Positions 9,171 through 19,046 of a DNA stretch of 64,000 nt are shown piece after piece (the stretch's first letter is position 1; the number at the start of each line of letters is the position of its first letter). Source of the stretch: Streptomyces roseoviridis. GTDB lineage: Bacteria; Actinomycetota; Actinomycetes; Streptomycetales; Streptomycetaceae. The stretch lies in assembly GCF_039535235.1 (NCBI RefSeq), contig NZ_BAAAWU010000001.1, forward strand, positions 558,001 to 622,000, given 5' to 3'. Position numbers and translations under genes: made by a program. The notes below the pieces were generated by a model. It worked only from the letters and a program-made list of their open reading frames with translations, had not been told where the DNA came from and searched no databases.

Positions 9171-11108
9171 GTGGACAGCACATCCCGACAGGCGCACGCG
9201 GGCGAAGCCGAGGGAGCTCGGCCGGAGGACGCGGGCAACGCGCAGGAGGAGGAGTTCCGGTTCCGGGACGAATCCCGGCTGCGGGCCGGCGAGCAGATGA
9301 CGACCGCCACGATGGCACGGCGCCTGCCCGCGCTGGTACGGCGGTCGTTGGCCATGGCGTGGCAGGTGGACCGGGTCGCCACGGCCGGGTTGCTGGCGTG
9401 CCAGATCGGCTCCGGCGTGCTGGCCGCCCTGGGCCTGTTCGCCGTCACCGGGACGCTCAGCGCGCTGATCGCCTCCGGTGACATCACGGAGCGGCTGCGC
9501 GAGGCGGCCCCGCGGCTGGCCGTCATCGCCACGGCCACCGGTCTGCGTGCCCTGCTCGGCATCACCGTGACGTGGCTGACCGGCCGGCTGCGCCCGGTGC
9601 TCGCCCGGGCCGCCGAGGTGAGCATGGTCGAGGCGGCGCTCGGCGCCGAGGCCGCGGCGACCAACAAGCCCGGCTACAACGACTCGTACGACATCGCCGA
9701 CCGTGGTGCCCAGGTCACCCCCGACCTGGTGGAGGAGGCGCAGGACGTCCTGGCCGCCACGGCGACCCTCGCGGCGGGGGCGACCGTCCTCGCCGTGATC
9801 CATCCCGTTCTCCTCCCGCTGCTGCTCCTGGCGTGCCTGCCGCAGGCCGCCGCGTACGTGCGGGCCGCGCGCGTGGTGTACCTGGCGGGCCTCGAGACGT
9901 CCGGGCGCCGGCGGATGCTGCACAAGTTGCGCTGGCACATGTCGTACATGGAGTCCGGCGAGGAGATGCGGGCCTGCCTGGCGGGCCCCTTCCTCCTCGG
10001 CCGCTACCGGCGCCTCGCCGCGTCGGTCAACGCCGCCGAGCGCAAGGCCGCCGGAACCGGGGCCTGGATGGGGCTGGTCGGCGCGGCGGCCGGCGGGGTC
10101 GCGTCGGCGGCGGTGTGGGCGACGCTGCTGTGGCTCCTGGTCTCGGGCCGGACGGACCTGGCCGCCGGGGGCGGCGCCGTCTTCGCACTGCAGACGGCGA
10201 CCGGGTCCGTACGGGGCATCATCAACGGCGGGGCCCGGCTCGTGCGCACCGGCTGGTACGTGCAGGACTGGCAGAACTTCCTCGACAACGCCCACGGCCA
10301 GGCGATGACCTCATCGCGCGGCTCCGAGCTGCCGGCGGCGGCGCCGGAGCGGTTCGAGGTCCGTGACGTCACCTACCGGTACGACGGCGCGGAGCGGGAC
10401 AGCCTCACCGGGGTGTCGCTGCGGGTGCGGCGCGGGGAGATCGTGGCGCTGGTCGGGGAGAACGGTTCGGGGAAGACGACGCTGTCCCGGCTGATCTGCG
10501 GCCTGCTGCTGCCGACCTCCGGCGAGGTCGCCTGGGACCACGCGACCACGGTGCGCCTTGAGCCGTGGGAGGCGTGGAAGCACGTCGCGCTGGCTCCGCA
10601 GAGGTTCACCTATCTGCCGCTCACCCTCCGCGACAACATCACCCTCGGGCAGGGCGACACCGGTGACGCCGCCGTCCTCGCGGCCTGCGAGGCGTCCGGG
10701 GCCGCGGACATCCTGCCCGAGCTGCGGTCCGGTCTCGACACCCTGCTGACATCCGAGTGGTTCGGAGGCCACCAGTTGTCCGGCGGGCAGTGGCAGCGCG
10801 TCGTCCTGACCCGGGCGTTCCACCGGCAGGCCGCCCTGCTCGTGATGGACGAGCCCACGGCCGCCCTCGACGCCCGTGCCGAGCACCACGTCTTCACCGG
10901 GCTTCGGGAGCTCGCCAAGGACCGGGCCGTCCTCCTGATCACGCACCGGCTCGCCAATGTGGCCGTCGCCGACCGGATCGTCGTCCTCGACCGGGGCCGC
11001 CTCGTACAGGAGGGGACGTACGCCCAGCTCACCCGGGAACCCGGGCTGTTCCGGACGCTGTGGGAACTGGAGCGGCGCACCGGCCACGACGTGAACCGCC
11101 CCGCCTGA
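9171..11108 (+). CDS. ABC transporter, fused permease and ATPase (exporter type)
   Basis: This half-transporter has six membrane helices (about residues 60-350) followed by an ABC ATPase domain. The ATPase shows Walker A GENGSGKTT (about 427-435), Q-loop LAPQRF, signature LSGGQ (about 536-540), Walker B LLVMDEPTAALD and H-loop ITHR. This is the layout of exporters that act as homodimers. The start is uncertain: GTG 9171 (645 aa) and TTG 9165 both follow AGGGGGA at 9154-9160. ATG 9297 would remove an acidic, hydrophilic N-terminal tail, and ATG 9072 would lengthen it. Two SAM methyltransferase genes follow at 37- and 38-base gaps, so the three probably form one operon that modifies and exports a small product. 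That product is unknown. Confidence 0.88.
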   Translation: MDSTSRQAHAGEAEGARPEDAGNAQEEEFRFRDESRLRAGEQMTTATMARRLPALVRRSLAMAWQVDRVATAGLLACQIGSGVLAALGLFAVTGTLSALIASGDITERLREAAPRLAVIATATGLRALLGITVTWLTGRLRPVLARAAEVSMVEAALGAEAAATNKPGYNDSYDIADRGAQVTPDLVEEAQDVLAATATLAAGATVLAVIHPVLLPLLLLACLPQAAAYVRAARVVYLAGLETSGRRRMLHKLRWHMSYMESGEEMRACLAGPFLLGRYRRLAASVNAAERKAAGTGAWMGLVGAAAGGVASAAVWATLLWLLVSGRTDLAAGGGAVFALQTATGSVRGIINGGARLVRTGWYVQDWQNFLDNAHGQAMTSSRGSELPAAAPERFEVRDVTYRYDGAERDSLTGVSLRVRRGEIVALVGENGSGKTTLSRLICGLLLPTSGEVAWDHATTVRLEPWEAWKHVALAPQRFTYLPLTLRDNITLGQGDTGDAAVLAACEASGAADILPELRSGLDTLLTSEWFGGHQLSGGQWQRVVLTRAFHRQAALLVMDEPTAALDARAEHHVFTGLRELAKDRAVLLITHRLANVAVADRIVVLDRGRLVQEGTYAQLTREPGLFRTLWELERRTGHDVNRPA

Positions 11109-11145
11109 CCCGCCCGGCCGCAACGCCCGCACGAGAAGGAGCCCC

Positions 11146-11730
11146 ATGCCCCTCACCACGTCCACCGCCGGCCCCGCCTACTGGGAACCGCTCTGGGCCG
11201 CCGGCCGCCGCTACCGGCGGCTGTGCGAGGCCGAGAAGCGGCTGATGGCCGAACACCTCGGCCCCGGTGGAGGCCGCCCCGCCCTCGACGTCGGCAGCGG
11301 CGACGGCAGCCTCGCCCGCCACCTCCACCACGAGCTCGGCTACCGCACGACCGGCGTCGACTGCTCCCCCAGCGCACTCGCGCTCGCCGCGGCCCAGGAC
11401 ACCGGGCCGGGGCCGGCGTGGCGGTGCGCGGACATCACCACCGATGACCTCAGCGCCCTCCCTGACGCGGCCTACGCCCTCGTCACCTGCCGCCTGGTCT
11501 ACCGGTGGATGGACGACAAGCCCGGCTTTCTCGACCGCGTCCGCCGGCTCCTCGCACCCGGCGGTACCTTCTGGGTCGTCACCGGGCTCGCCGGCCGCCG
11601 CACGACCACCGACCCCGCCCGCCGCGAGCTCGGCATCTCTCCGGCGGACGCCGAACTGCTCGCGACCGGCTGGTCCGTCGTGCGCACCGCCGACCTCGAC
11701 GTCCTGCGCTGCTACGCCCTGCGGCCCTGA
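11146..11730 (+). CDS. Class I SAM-dependent methyltransferase
   Basis: This 194-aa Rossmann methyltransferase has the SAM glycine motif [15 protein letters not shown], the acidic loop [10 protein letters not shown] and the post-motif [13 protein letters not shown]. The ATG has GAGAAGGAG 5 bases upstream. It lies between the ABC exporter and a second methyltransferase and is presumably co-transcribed with both. Substrate is unknown; the short length leaves little room for a substrate-specific cap domain. Confidence 0.85.
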   Translation: MPLTTSTAGPAYWEPLWAAGRRYRRLCEAEKRLMAEHLGPGGGRPALDVGSGDGSLARHLHHELGYRTTGVDCSPSALALAAAQDTGPGPAWRCADITTDDLSALPDAAYALVTCRLVYRWMDDKPGFLDRVRRLLAPGGTFWVVTGLAGRRTTTDPARRELGISPADAELLATGWSVVRTADLDVLRCYALRP

Positions 11731-11768
11731 GTCCCGCACCCCGCCCGCGACCGGAAGGACACGAACCC

Positions 11769-12518
11769 GTGCCGGACATCGAGAAGCACATCGCCGAGAT
11801 CTGGTCCCTCTACGGCCGTCACCAGCTCGGCCGGACCTTCGACCTGCCCGAGCTGGACGACTGGACCTGGGACATCCCGCAGGTCGGACCCGGCATCGAC
11901 GTGCTCGGCGAGGTCGCCGGTCTGCGCGTCCTGGACCTGGGAGCCGGAGTCGGCCGGCACGCCGCGCGTCTCGCCGCCCTCGGCGCCGACGTCACGGCCG
12001 TCGACGCCTCCCCCACCCAGTACCAGCGCGCCCTCGCCCGCTACCCCGACACCCCCGGGCTGCGCCTGGTGTGTGCCGACGCCGTCGACCACCTGCGAGA
12101 AGCCGCCCCCTACGACCTCGTGTACTCGGTCAGCGGCATCCCCTTCCTGGACCCGCACCGGCTGCTGCCCGCCCTGGCCGCCGGGCTCACGCCCGGCGGG
12201 CGGCTGGTGTTCAGCGCACTGCACACCAACTCCCACGGCGACGGGCCGTCCGACTCCGTCACCGCGCGCCCCGAGATTCTGAGGCTGCCCGGCACGGACA
12301 CCGAGCACCGGATGCCCATGTGGGTCCTCGAACCGCGGCTGTGGGAGGGCCTCCTCGTCGACCACGGCCTCGTCGTGGAGTCGGTCACCACGATCGACTC
12401 CCCGCAGGCCGGTCAGCCGCTGTCGTACCGGCTGTACGCGGCCCGCCGCCCGGAGTCGATGCTCGATCCGTCCAGACGGTGCGCGCGCATCACCGCCCCG
12501 GTCGAGGCCGGCCCCTGA
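11769..12518 (+). CDS. Class I SAM-dependent methyltransferase
   Basis: This 249-aa methyltransferase has motif [17 protein letters not shown], motif [11 protein letters not shown] and a post-motif [14 protein letters not shown]. The family-like N-terminus ([14 protein letters not shown]) suggests a small-molecule or peptide methylase. GTG 11769 is selected because GGAAGGA lies 9 bases upstream. It ends the ABC/methyltransferase operon and converges on the NACHT gene with 63 bases between the stops. What the pair modifies cannot be read from the sequence. Confidence 0.85.
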   Translation: MPDIEKHIAEIWSLYGRHQLGRTFDLPELDDWTWDIPQVGPGIDVLGEVAGLRVLDLGAGVGRHAARLAALGADVTAVDASPTQYQRALARYPDTPGLRLVCADAVDHLREAAPYDLVYSVSGIPFLDPHRLLPALAAGLTPGGRLVFSALHTNSHGDGPSDSVTARPEILRLPGTDTEHRMPMWVLEPRLWEGLLVDHGLVVESVTTIDSPQAGQPLSYRLYAARRPESMLDPSRRCARITAPVEAGP

Positions 12519-12581
12519 CCCAATGGGCACCGCGCGCCCCGGGGAGCGCCCGGCCGGTCGAGCGGCTTCCCCGGCGGCCCG

Positions 12582-15137
12582 TCATCTCCCGATCGGAGGC
12601 TGTCGCGGGGGCCGCCACCGTTGACCCGCGAAGCGTGCGAGCGCGTCCTCCAGTTCGGGTGGGACCGTCGCCTCGTCCGGGACTCCGGTAGGGCAGTCGA
12701 GCGGCCACAGAGCCACCCAGCCGTCGCTGTTGACACGGATCCGCGGTCCCGGAGCGGCCTCGGCGGTGAACCGCAGGTGGAGCATGACGGTGGCGTCGTC
12801 GTTCTTCCCGAGCGGTGGTTGGAACAGGCGCGGCGCGACCTCCGCGATGTCCCGCCACTCGAAACGGACCGTCCGCCTGCCCCACGCGTACGCGATCCCG
12901 TCCTCGTCCAGGCGCAACTCGGCGCGCCGCCAGGTGAGGGGCGCGACCAGCAGGTCGACGGCGAGGGGAAGGGCCACGAAGAACCCCACGGTCTGCACGG
13001 CACCGGGATCCTGCCAGCCGTCCTCGTAGGTGATGATGCCGCTCCACACCAGCGCGAGCGTCCACATGCCCACGTACAAGGCCGGCTTTCCTCTGGTGAC
13101 CCGCAGGCCGACGTAGCCGGGGATGCGGACGGACCGCGGGGTGCTGCTCGCCGCGGGGAGCGGGCGGACCGGCCAGGGCGCGCGGATGGTGGACCGCCGT
13201 CGGGGTTCCGGGCGGCCGCCGCGCCCGCGGGCCGCGAAGCCCGCCTGGATCTGGGCGTGCCGGAACTGGTAGACGCCGCCGACCTGTCGCAGCAGCCCCA
13301 CCCTGCGCGCGTCCTCGAGGAACGCCATGGTCGACCACGGCAGCCTTCCCAGGCCCGCGAGGGTCACCTTGGCGAGCAGCCACTGCGTCCAGGGGCTCAG
13401 TGCCATGATCACCGCGGCCGCCCCCGCCGTTCCGGAGATCCAGCTGCCGAGCAGCACGATCCGGTCGGGGACCTGGACGACGGTCAGGGTGCCGATGGCT
13501 CCGATCACCGGTGCGACGCCGAACACCATGAGCAGGGTGCTGGCCCGCTCGCCGCGCAGCAGGGCCCGTGGCCCGACGGCCTGTGCGGTGTCGGCGGGCG
13601 CGCCGACCACCATCATGAGCAGCGGCGGAACGACGAAGCCCAGCGCCATGAGCGGTTCGTCCTGCTGGAGGAGCAGGACGATGGGTGCGAGGCACAGAAG
13701 GAGCCAGAACAGAGCCGGGATACGGGTGCGGTGCCTGCCGAACAGGGCGAGCCGACGGGGAAGAGGTCCCTTCCACAGCTGCGAGAGCAGCAGGATTATG
13801 CCTCCCATGATGCCGAGCATCGTGGCGGCCGTGGCTCCGGCGGCTATCTGGAAGGCGAGGAACACATCGCCTCCGGCGATCCAGCCGTTGAACCACGAGG
13901 AACCCGCCATCAACAGGACGTAGCCGGCCACCAGCGCCGGGGCCTTGAGGAAGGTCGGTGCCTTCGCCCGGTGCAGTTCCCACCAGGCGAACTCTCGGGT
14001 CTTCACCGCGGTGAGATGGGCGGCCAGGAAACCGAGGGCACGCTGTGCCTGCGCGTGCCCCCAGCGGCGTACGGGACGGGGCTGGTGGGGCGAGGGCGGC
14101 CCGGAGGGAAAGGCCGCCGGAACGATGGAGTCGAGCAGGTGCCGTTCCACGGCGGCGACGTCGGGGAAGAGGGAGGCGTCGGTGAGCTCCGTGGGGTCGG
14201 AGTCCGCGCGGGCGTACACGGTGCGGGCCAGCCACAGCATGAGGGGGGACGAGAGCGCTCTGGCCGGCACGGCTTCGGGGTGGCGGGTGAGGTGGTCCAG
14301 GAGCCCCTGCCAGCGCTGGGCGTGCCGGGGGTGCGAGGAGCCGCGCAGGTACGCGGCCGCCGCGGCCCCTGCCACCGGTTGCGCCTTGATCACGGCCGCC
14401 GCCTGCAACACCTCTTCCTCTTCGACGAGTTCGGTGTACTCGGTCGTGCGGGAGGTGAGGATGAGCGGTGTGCTGTCGGTGCCTGCCTTGTTGAGGGCGG
14501 CCAGGGCCGCGGACCGCAGCGGGCGGGGCAGTTCGTCCAGGCCGTCGAGGACCGGGAGCACCCGCCGGTCGCGCACGAGTGCGCGGATCCGGGCCCGGTC
14601 GAGGTCCCTGCTCAGGCCGACGTATTCCTCGTGGACGCGGCGCGCGAGCCAGACGTCGAAGTGTTCCTTGGTCGCGTCCCAGGAGGAGGCCAGGAGCGGT
14701 ACGGGGACGGGCTTCGTCACGTCGTGCAGGGTGAGCAGCTGCAACGCGAGGAGGATCGCCAGGGACGTCTTGCCGGTGCCGGGACCGCCGATGATCACCA
14801 GACGGCGGGCGGGCAGGGCCTGGAAGGCGGCGGCGAGTTCGGTGAGTCCCGCGGTGCTGCCGGCGACGTCCGCCCCGACGTGCTCACGGTGATCGGCGAC
14901 CGTCCAGTCAGCCCGCCAGCCGACCGCGAGCCTGGCGCTGCCGGCCAGGCCGAGGACCCCCGCCTCGTCCCGCCACTGGGCGAGCACCACGCGCGCCAGC
15001 TCTCCGGCAGCACGGTCCTGCGGTGTCTGCGGGGACGGCAGATGCAGGTGTACGCCGCTGAAGTCCCGGCCCTGAATCACGTACGTGGCCTGGCCCGAGA
15101 ACACGTTGTGCACGTCGCCCCGTGACCGCTCCGACAT
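12582..15137 (-). CDS. Membrane-associated NACHT-family NTPase
   Basis: This 851-aa STAND-type NTPase has a short N-terminal block ending FSGVHLHLP (about 26-34), a motif frequent in streptomycete signalling NTPases. The P-loop GGPGTGKT is at 117-124, Walker B LPVLDGLDE at 194-202, and an SRTTEY sensor-like stretch follows. Several hydrophobic helices occupy about 400-600, and two more lie at about 690-740. The last 100 residues look like a small PH/YdbT-like domain (RLDEDGIAYAWGRR). There are no obvious repeats or nuclease, so this is not a complete known defence protein. NACHT proteins of bacteria include anti-phage sensors; that role here is inference. A small gene of the usual companion type lies 6 bases upstream. 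Confidence 0.8.
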   Translation of the reverse strand: MSERSRGDVHNVFSGQATYVIQGRDFSGVHLHLPSPQTPQDRAAGELARVVLAQWRDEAGVLGLAGSARLAVGWRADWTVADHREHVGADVAGSTAGLTELAAAFQALPARRLVIIGGPGTGKTSLAILLALQLLTLHDVTKPVPVPLLASSWDATKEHFDVWLARRVHEEYVGLSRDLDRARIRALVRDRRVLPVLDGLDELPRPLRSAALAALNKAGTDSTPLILTSRTTEYTELVEEEEVLQAAAVIKAQPVAGAAAAAYLRGSSHPRHAQRWQGLLDHLTRHPEAVPARALSSPLMLWLARTVYARADSDPTELTDASLFPDVAAVERHLLDSIVPAAFPSGPPSPHQPRPVRRWGHAQAQRALGFLAAHLTAVKTREFAWWELHRAKAPTFLKAPALVAGYVLLMAGSSWFNGWIAGGDVFLAFQIAAGATAATMLGIMGGIILLLSQLWKGPLPRRLALFGRHRTRIPALFWLLLCLAPIVLLLQQDEPLMALGFVVPPLLMMVVGAPADTAQAVGPRALLRGERASTLLMVFGVAPVIGAIGTLTVVQVPDRIVLLGSWISGTAGAAAVIMALSPWTQWLLAKVTLAGLGRLPWSTMAFLEDARRVGLLRQVGGVYQFRHAQIQAGFAARGRGGRPEPRRRSTIRAPWPVRPLPAASSTPRSVRIPGYVGLRVTRGKPALYVGMWTLALVWSGIITYEDGWQDPGAVQTVGFFVALPLAVDLLVAPLTWRRAELRLDEDGIAYAWGRRTVRFEWRDIAEVAPRLFQPPLGKNDDATVMLHLRFTAEAAPGPRIRVNSDGWVALWPLDCPTGVPDEATVPPELEDALARFAGQRWRPPRQPPIGR

Positions 15138-15143
15138 GGCCGC

Positions 15144-15389
15144 TCAGCCGGTCCTCTGCCGCGGCCCGCGGGAAAGCGGCGGGAGGCCCCGCCTCGGACG
15201 CGCGGGCACCTGAGGGCGCATCGGTGATGTCACGTCGGAGCACCTTTCGCGGCAGCCGGAGCACCGCGGCGTCGCCGGTGCGGTACGGCGCCGTACGAGG
15301 CCGCGCAGCGACATCCCCGCCCGCTGCCCCGCCGCGCCCGCCGCGTCGCCGGCCGGCTCCGCGAGGAGCTCGGCCGTGATCGCCTCCAT
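15144..15389 (-). CDS. Small protein upstream of the NACHT gene, possibly truncated
   Basis: This 81-aa frame starts MEAITAELLAEPAG and runs into SLRGLVRR. This matches, from memory, a widespread streptomycete small family (MEAVTxALLTALAGGAGGE...) that is usually about 110-130 aa and often sits just before an NTPase or regulator gene. ATG 15389 has a GGAGGGG run 9-16 bases upstream. After about residue 35 the sequence becomes Arg/Pro/Ser-rich and unlike the family, suggesting a frameshift or genuine divergence. It ends 6 bases before the NACHT gene and should be co-transcribed with it. Confidence 0.6.
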   Translation of the reverse strand: MEAITAELLAEPAGDAAGAAGQRAGMSLRGLVRRRTAPATPRCSGCRERCSDVTSPMRPQVPARPRRGLPPLSRGPRQRTG

Positions 15390-15531
15390 GGGCCCCCTCC
15401 CCTCCGTGAGACCGTTCAACTCCCGCCGTGATACGTGTAGTTGACTCAGCCGATGGAGCACTCTCCGAACGGTACCTGCCCGGATCCCGCCGTGCCCGAA
15501 CCTGCGTGCGGGGGAACGGTTCGCGGGGCCC

Positions 15532-16911
15532 TCACGGTGCCGCCGTCCGCCGTCTCCTCTCCCGGGCGGCGTCCGGCGCGGCCGACGGCCCCTGCGGAAG
15601 CAGCTCGGCCGTGACGAAGGCCGTCACGGCCGCCAGGATGACCACGGGGACGGTCTCGAAGTTCCCGAGCACCAGGACCACCAGGGCCACGCTGCTGACC
15701 GGAAGCCGCAGCGAGGCCGCGCACGCGGCGGCCATGCCGGCGGCAGCGCCGGGGACCACTCCGAGTCCCGGCAGCGGCGCGAGCAGCACGCCGGCCGCCG
15801 CGCCCAAGAAGAGCGCGGGGAACACCAGGCCGCCGCGGAGACTTCCCAGGCACAGGGCGTACGCGGTGGCCTTGAACAGCAGGACGGCCAGCAGCGCGCC
15901 CACGCCCCAGGACTGCGGATCGGCGGTCAGCTGGGCCAGGGCGGCCTGCCCGGACAAGGCGACCTCCCCCGGGCTGCGGCCCGTGACGACCGCGTAGAGG
16001 GCGGCGCAGCCTCCGGCCGTGACCGCGCACGCCACCGTCCGGGGCAGCGGTGCCGCCGCCACGAACGAGGCGGTCAGACGACCGCCGAGGATCACGAGGT
16101 GGACGAGCGCGCCGATGCCGGTCGCCAGCAGGATCGACCACACCACGTCGCCCGTGTCCAGACGTGAGGGCGACAGGGGGAAGTGCACGGACAGACTGCC
16201 CGTCTGGAGGCCGGTCCACCGTCCGAAGCCGGTGAACACGACTCCACCGACACCGCTCGACAGCAGCGCGGGGAGCATGACGGCGAACAGGCGCGGCCCG
16301 CCCACGCCCGCCACCTCGATCAGCAGGACCGCGGCGATGAGCGGGTTTCCGAAGATGGCGGCGACGGCGGCGGCCGCGCCTGCCGCACCCAGCAGCGCGG
16401 TGCTCTGTGGTGTGGCCGGTGCGCGGACGAGGTCCCGGAAGAGCAGGGCCAGACCGCCGCCGAGTGCGATCAGGGGCGCCTCCGGGCCGAGGACGGCACC
16501 GAGCGGCAGGCTCGCGGCCGCGGCGATGATCACACCGGGCAGGGCGGCCGCCGCGGGCCCGCCCGTCTGCAGGCCGTACGCGGGAACGTGACCGCCCGCG
16601 CCGGGCAGACGGGTCACCACCGTCCCCACGACGATCCCGGCGACGGCGAGCAGCGGCAGCGGCCACCAGGCCGGCGGCGTGTCCCAGCCCCACGCCTTCG
16701 GCAGGTCGGCCCACAGCACGTGCTCCAGCTCGTGCAGGGCGACGAGGAACCAGAAGGCGGCGAGGGAGATCGGGATGCCGATGAGGGCGCTGAACACCAG
16801 GACCTTGCGGTACGCGGGCGTGCGCAGGAGGTCCCGCAGCCGGTCGGCCTCCGCTGCCTCCACCGGCTCTTCGGAGGGGCCCGGGGGGCGGCGGGCCTTC
16901 GGCGTCGTCAT
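15532..16911 (-). CDS. CLC-family chloride channel/antiporter
   Basis: This 459-aa polytopic membrane protein with CLC signatures moves chloride or a similar anion, possibly with proton exchange. LGPEAPLIALGGG is the GxEP-type filter loop that contains the gating Glu. GNPLIAAVLLIEV and the late GLVFPALFLGAAAG fit the other conserved helices. There is no CBS domain, and the length is normal for short bacterial CLCs. The ATG start is clear. The gene stands alone, convergent with nothing close. Whether it is a channel or exchanger cannot be told without alignment of the proton glutamate. Confidence 0.88.
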   Translation of the reverse strand: MTTPKARRPPGPSEEPVEAAEADRLRDLLRTPAYRKVLVFSALIGIPISLAAFWFLVALHELEHVLWADLPKAWGWDTPPAWWPLPLLAVAGIVVGTVVTRLPGAGGHVPAYGLQTGGPAAAALPGVIIAAAASLPLGAVLGPEAPLIALGGGLALLFRDLVRAPATPQSTALLGAAGAAAAVAAIFGNPLIAAVLLIEVAGVGGPRLFAVMLPALLSSGVGGVVFTGFGRWTGLQTGSLSVHFPLSPSRLDTGDVVWSILLATGIGALVHLVILGGRLTASFVAAAPLPRTVACAVTAGGCAALYAVVTGRSPGEVALSGQAALAQLTADPQSWGVGALLAVLLFKATAYALCLGSLRGGLVFPALFLGAAAGVLLAPLPGLGVVPGAAAGMAAACAASLRLPVSSVALVVLVLGNFETVPVVILAAVTAFVTAELLPQGPSAAPDAARERRRRTAAP

Positions 16912-17249
16912 GGAGTGAGTCCTTCCGGGGCCGTGGGCGGGGTCTGCGTCGGGACTGCTGCCCGGCTCATCCTGGCCGCCCGCCGGCGTCGCCGACGGCT
17001 CACACAGCCGTGACCACGGCCGCCTTCACCCGCCCGGCACTACTCGCGCCCACGGCACGGCACCCTCCCGGTCCGGACGCGAAGGCACCGGCGCCTCTCA
17101 CAGCACCCCGCCCGACGACGGCGAGGACGCGGCCGACGGCGTCACGAGTGGAGGGTGGCGTTCCCCAGCGCGGCGACGCTGCCGTCCCCCTCCGGGGTCA
17201 CCGCCGCGCCCGCGGCCCGCCGCCCCGGCCGGCGCGGGGGCCGGTGGCC
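16912..17249. other. Non-coding gap
   Basis: These 338 bases hold the promoter region of the CLC gene and the 3' side of a methyltransferase gene on the same strand. No gene, repeat or clear operator is seen. Confidence 0.55.
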
Positions 17250-17990
17250 TCAGGCGGGCTTGCGCCACACGGAGACGTGCTTCGTGGAGTCCTGGGTGAA
17301 CGAGGACCCGTCCCAGTCAGCGACGCGCCGTTCCAGTTCCAGTCCGGCGATCCGTGCCATCAGATCGAGCTCCGCCGGCCAGGCGTACCGGTGCCGGGAT
17401 TTCTCCCGGCGGTAGCGGCCGTCGTCGCCGTCGCGGGTGAAGTGGTGGGAGACGAGGATCTGCTCGGCCAGGTCGAAGGTGTCGAAGCCGCTGTGCCGTT
17501 CGGAGACGTCGAACGGCACGGCGACCTGGCCGGGCGGCAGAAACCGGAGCGGCGGCACGCCCAGCTCGATGACGAATCGACCACCGGGCGCAAGATGCCG
17601 TGCGGCGTTGCGGAAGCACTCGACCTGCTCGTCCTGAGTCAGCAGGTTCGTGATGGTGTTGTAGACGAGATAGACCAACGCGAACTCACCGGGGACGACG
17701 GTGGTGGCCATGTCCCCGATGACGACGGGGAGCGTGTCCTCGTCGACCTTGCGCCGCAGCACAGCGGCCATGGCCTCGGACAGTTCGATGCCCACCACCG
17801 GCACGCCTCGCTCCCGGAGCGGGACGCCCACCCGTCCTGTCCCGATCGCGAACTCCAGCGCCCGGCCCTCTCCGGCGAGGTCGGCGAGGAAGGTGAGGGC
17901 CGGCCCGAGAACGGCAGCCGAGAACGCTTCGGCCTCCTCGGCGTCGTAGCGGTCGGCGGTCGCGCGGGTCCACAGCTCACTGCTCGTCAC
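17250..17990 (-). CDS. SAM-dependent methyltransferase
   Basis: This 246-aa class I methyltransferase has motif I ALEFAIGTGRVGVPL, motif II VVGIELSEAMAAVL and the later LAPGGRFVIELGVP. The N-terminus TADRYDAEEAEAF is typical of the Methyltransf_25/11 type in actinomycetes. GTG 17990 gives that N-terminus; the open frame continues upstream but has no family-like sequence. It is divergent from a PNPOx-family gene with about 260 bases between, so they may share a regulatory region. Substrate is unknown. Confidence 0.8.
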   Translation of the reverse strand: MTSSELWTRATADRYDAEEAEAFSAAVLGPALTFLADLAGEGRALEFAIGTGRVGVPLRERGVPVVGIELSEAMAAVLRRKVDEDTLPVVIGDMATTVVPGEFALVYLVYNTITNLLTQDEQVECFRNAARHLAPGGRFVIELGVPPLRFLPPGQVAVPFDVSERHSGFDTFDLAEQILVSHHFTRDGDDGRYRREKSRHRYAWPAELDLMARIAGLELERRVADWDGSSFTQDSTKHVSVWRKPA

Positions 17991-18252
17991 GAACGGCCAC
18001 TGTGCCGGGTGCCGAGGGGCGCTGTCGACACGTTTTCGTTCCCGCGGGCGCCGCGTCCGTCGCACGGCGCCATGGCGGCGGCCGAAGCCTCGTGGCCCGC
18101 GAACCTCCCTCAGGCAAGGGGCCGGAGGGCCGTACGCGCGGAACAGGGCGTTGCGGACGGCGAGCCGCCCCGCGTGGTGGAATGCCCCGCTGGTGGCCCT
18201 GAACGTGGACGTGTTCTTGGTGCGGACGCTTGGGAGGCGTAGGTTCGGGAAA

Positions 18253-18912
18253 GTGAACGAGACGATGCGCGACAGGCTGAGGTCGATTCCGGTATTCGCG
18301 AACGTCGCCGCGACGGCGTTCACCGACACGAACCTTCCGGAGAATCCCGTACCGCGCGTCGGGGAATGGATTCTTTCGGCCGAGGCCGCCGGTCAGGCGG
18401 AGCCGCACGCCATGAGCATCTGCACGGTCTCGGCCGACGGAGTCCCGTCCAGCCGCGTGCTGCTCGTGAAGGACATCGACGAGGACGCGCTCTACTTCGC
18501 GACGCCCGCCGACAGCCGCAAGGGCCTGGAGATCGCCGCCTGCCCGCGGGTCGCCGCCCACTTCCACTGGCCGGCGGCCGGGCGTCAGGTCCGGCTGGTC
18601 GGGGTCGCCGTCGACCAGGGCCGGGCCGCCTCCGAGGGCGACTTCGCCGAACGCGGGCGGGAGTCCCGGCTGTCGGCCCATCTGCACCGCCCCGGGCCGC
18701 TGCCCTCCCGCCGGGCCGCGCTCGACGAGTTCGAGCGGCTCGGCGAGCTCCACCCCGATGAGGTGCCGTGCCCGCCCAGCTGGACGCTGTACGCCCTCGC
18801 CCCCACCGAGATCGAGTTCTGGGAGGCCAGCACCGACCGGGTCCATCACCGCGTGGTCTACCGCAGGGACGCCGCCGGCGCTCCCTGGCATCACGAGCTG
18901 CTGTGGCCCTGA
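18253..18912 (+). CDS. Pyridoxamine 5'-phosphate oxidase family (PhzG-like) flavoprotein
   Basis: This 219-aa split-barrel FMN protein shows SSRVLLVKDIDEDALYF (FMN-binding strand), ADSRKGLEI, and the C-terminal dimerisation region PPSWTLYALAPTEIEFW. It belongs to the PNPOx/PhzG group, which oxidises pyridoxamine phosphate or acts late in phenazine-type assembly. No other phenazine genes are present, so a vitamin B6 or general flavin-oxidase role is more likely. GTG 18253 is preferred; ATG 18265 is the alternative, and neither has a strong ribosome-binding site. It is divergent from the methyltransferase gene. Confidence 0.82.
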   Translation: MNETMRDRLRSIPVFANVAATAFTDTNLPENPVPRVGEWILSAEAAGQAEPHAMSICTVSADGVPSSRVLLVKDIDEDALYFATPADSRKGLEIAACPRVAAHFHWPAAGRQVRLVGVAVDQGRAASEGDFAERGRESRLSAHLHRPGPLPSRRAALDEFERLGELHPDEVPCPPSWTLYALAPTEIEFWEASTDRVHHRVVYRRDAAGAPWHHELLWP

Positions 18913-19046
18913 GCGGAACCGGCGCGCGCGGGCGGGGGGCGGGCGGCCGTGCACGGGCGGCAACTCGACCGGCCGGCCAGATGCGACCGGTCGTTCGGGG
19001 TCGTTCCGGGCACGTCGCGACTCGTCGTGCGTCAGGATGTGGCGTC

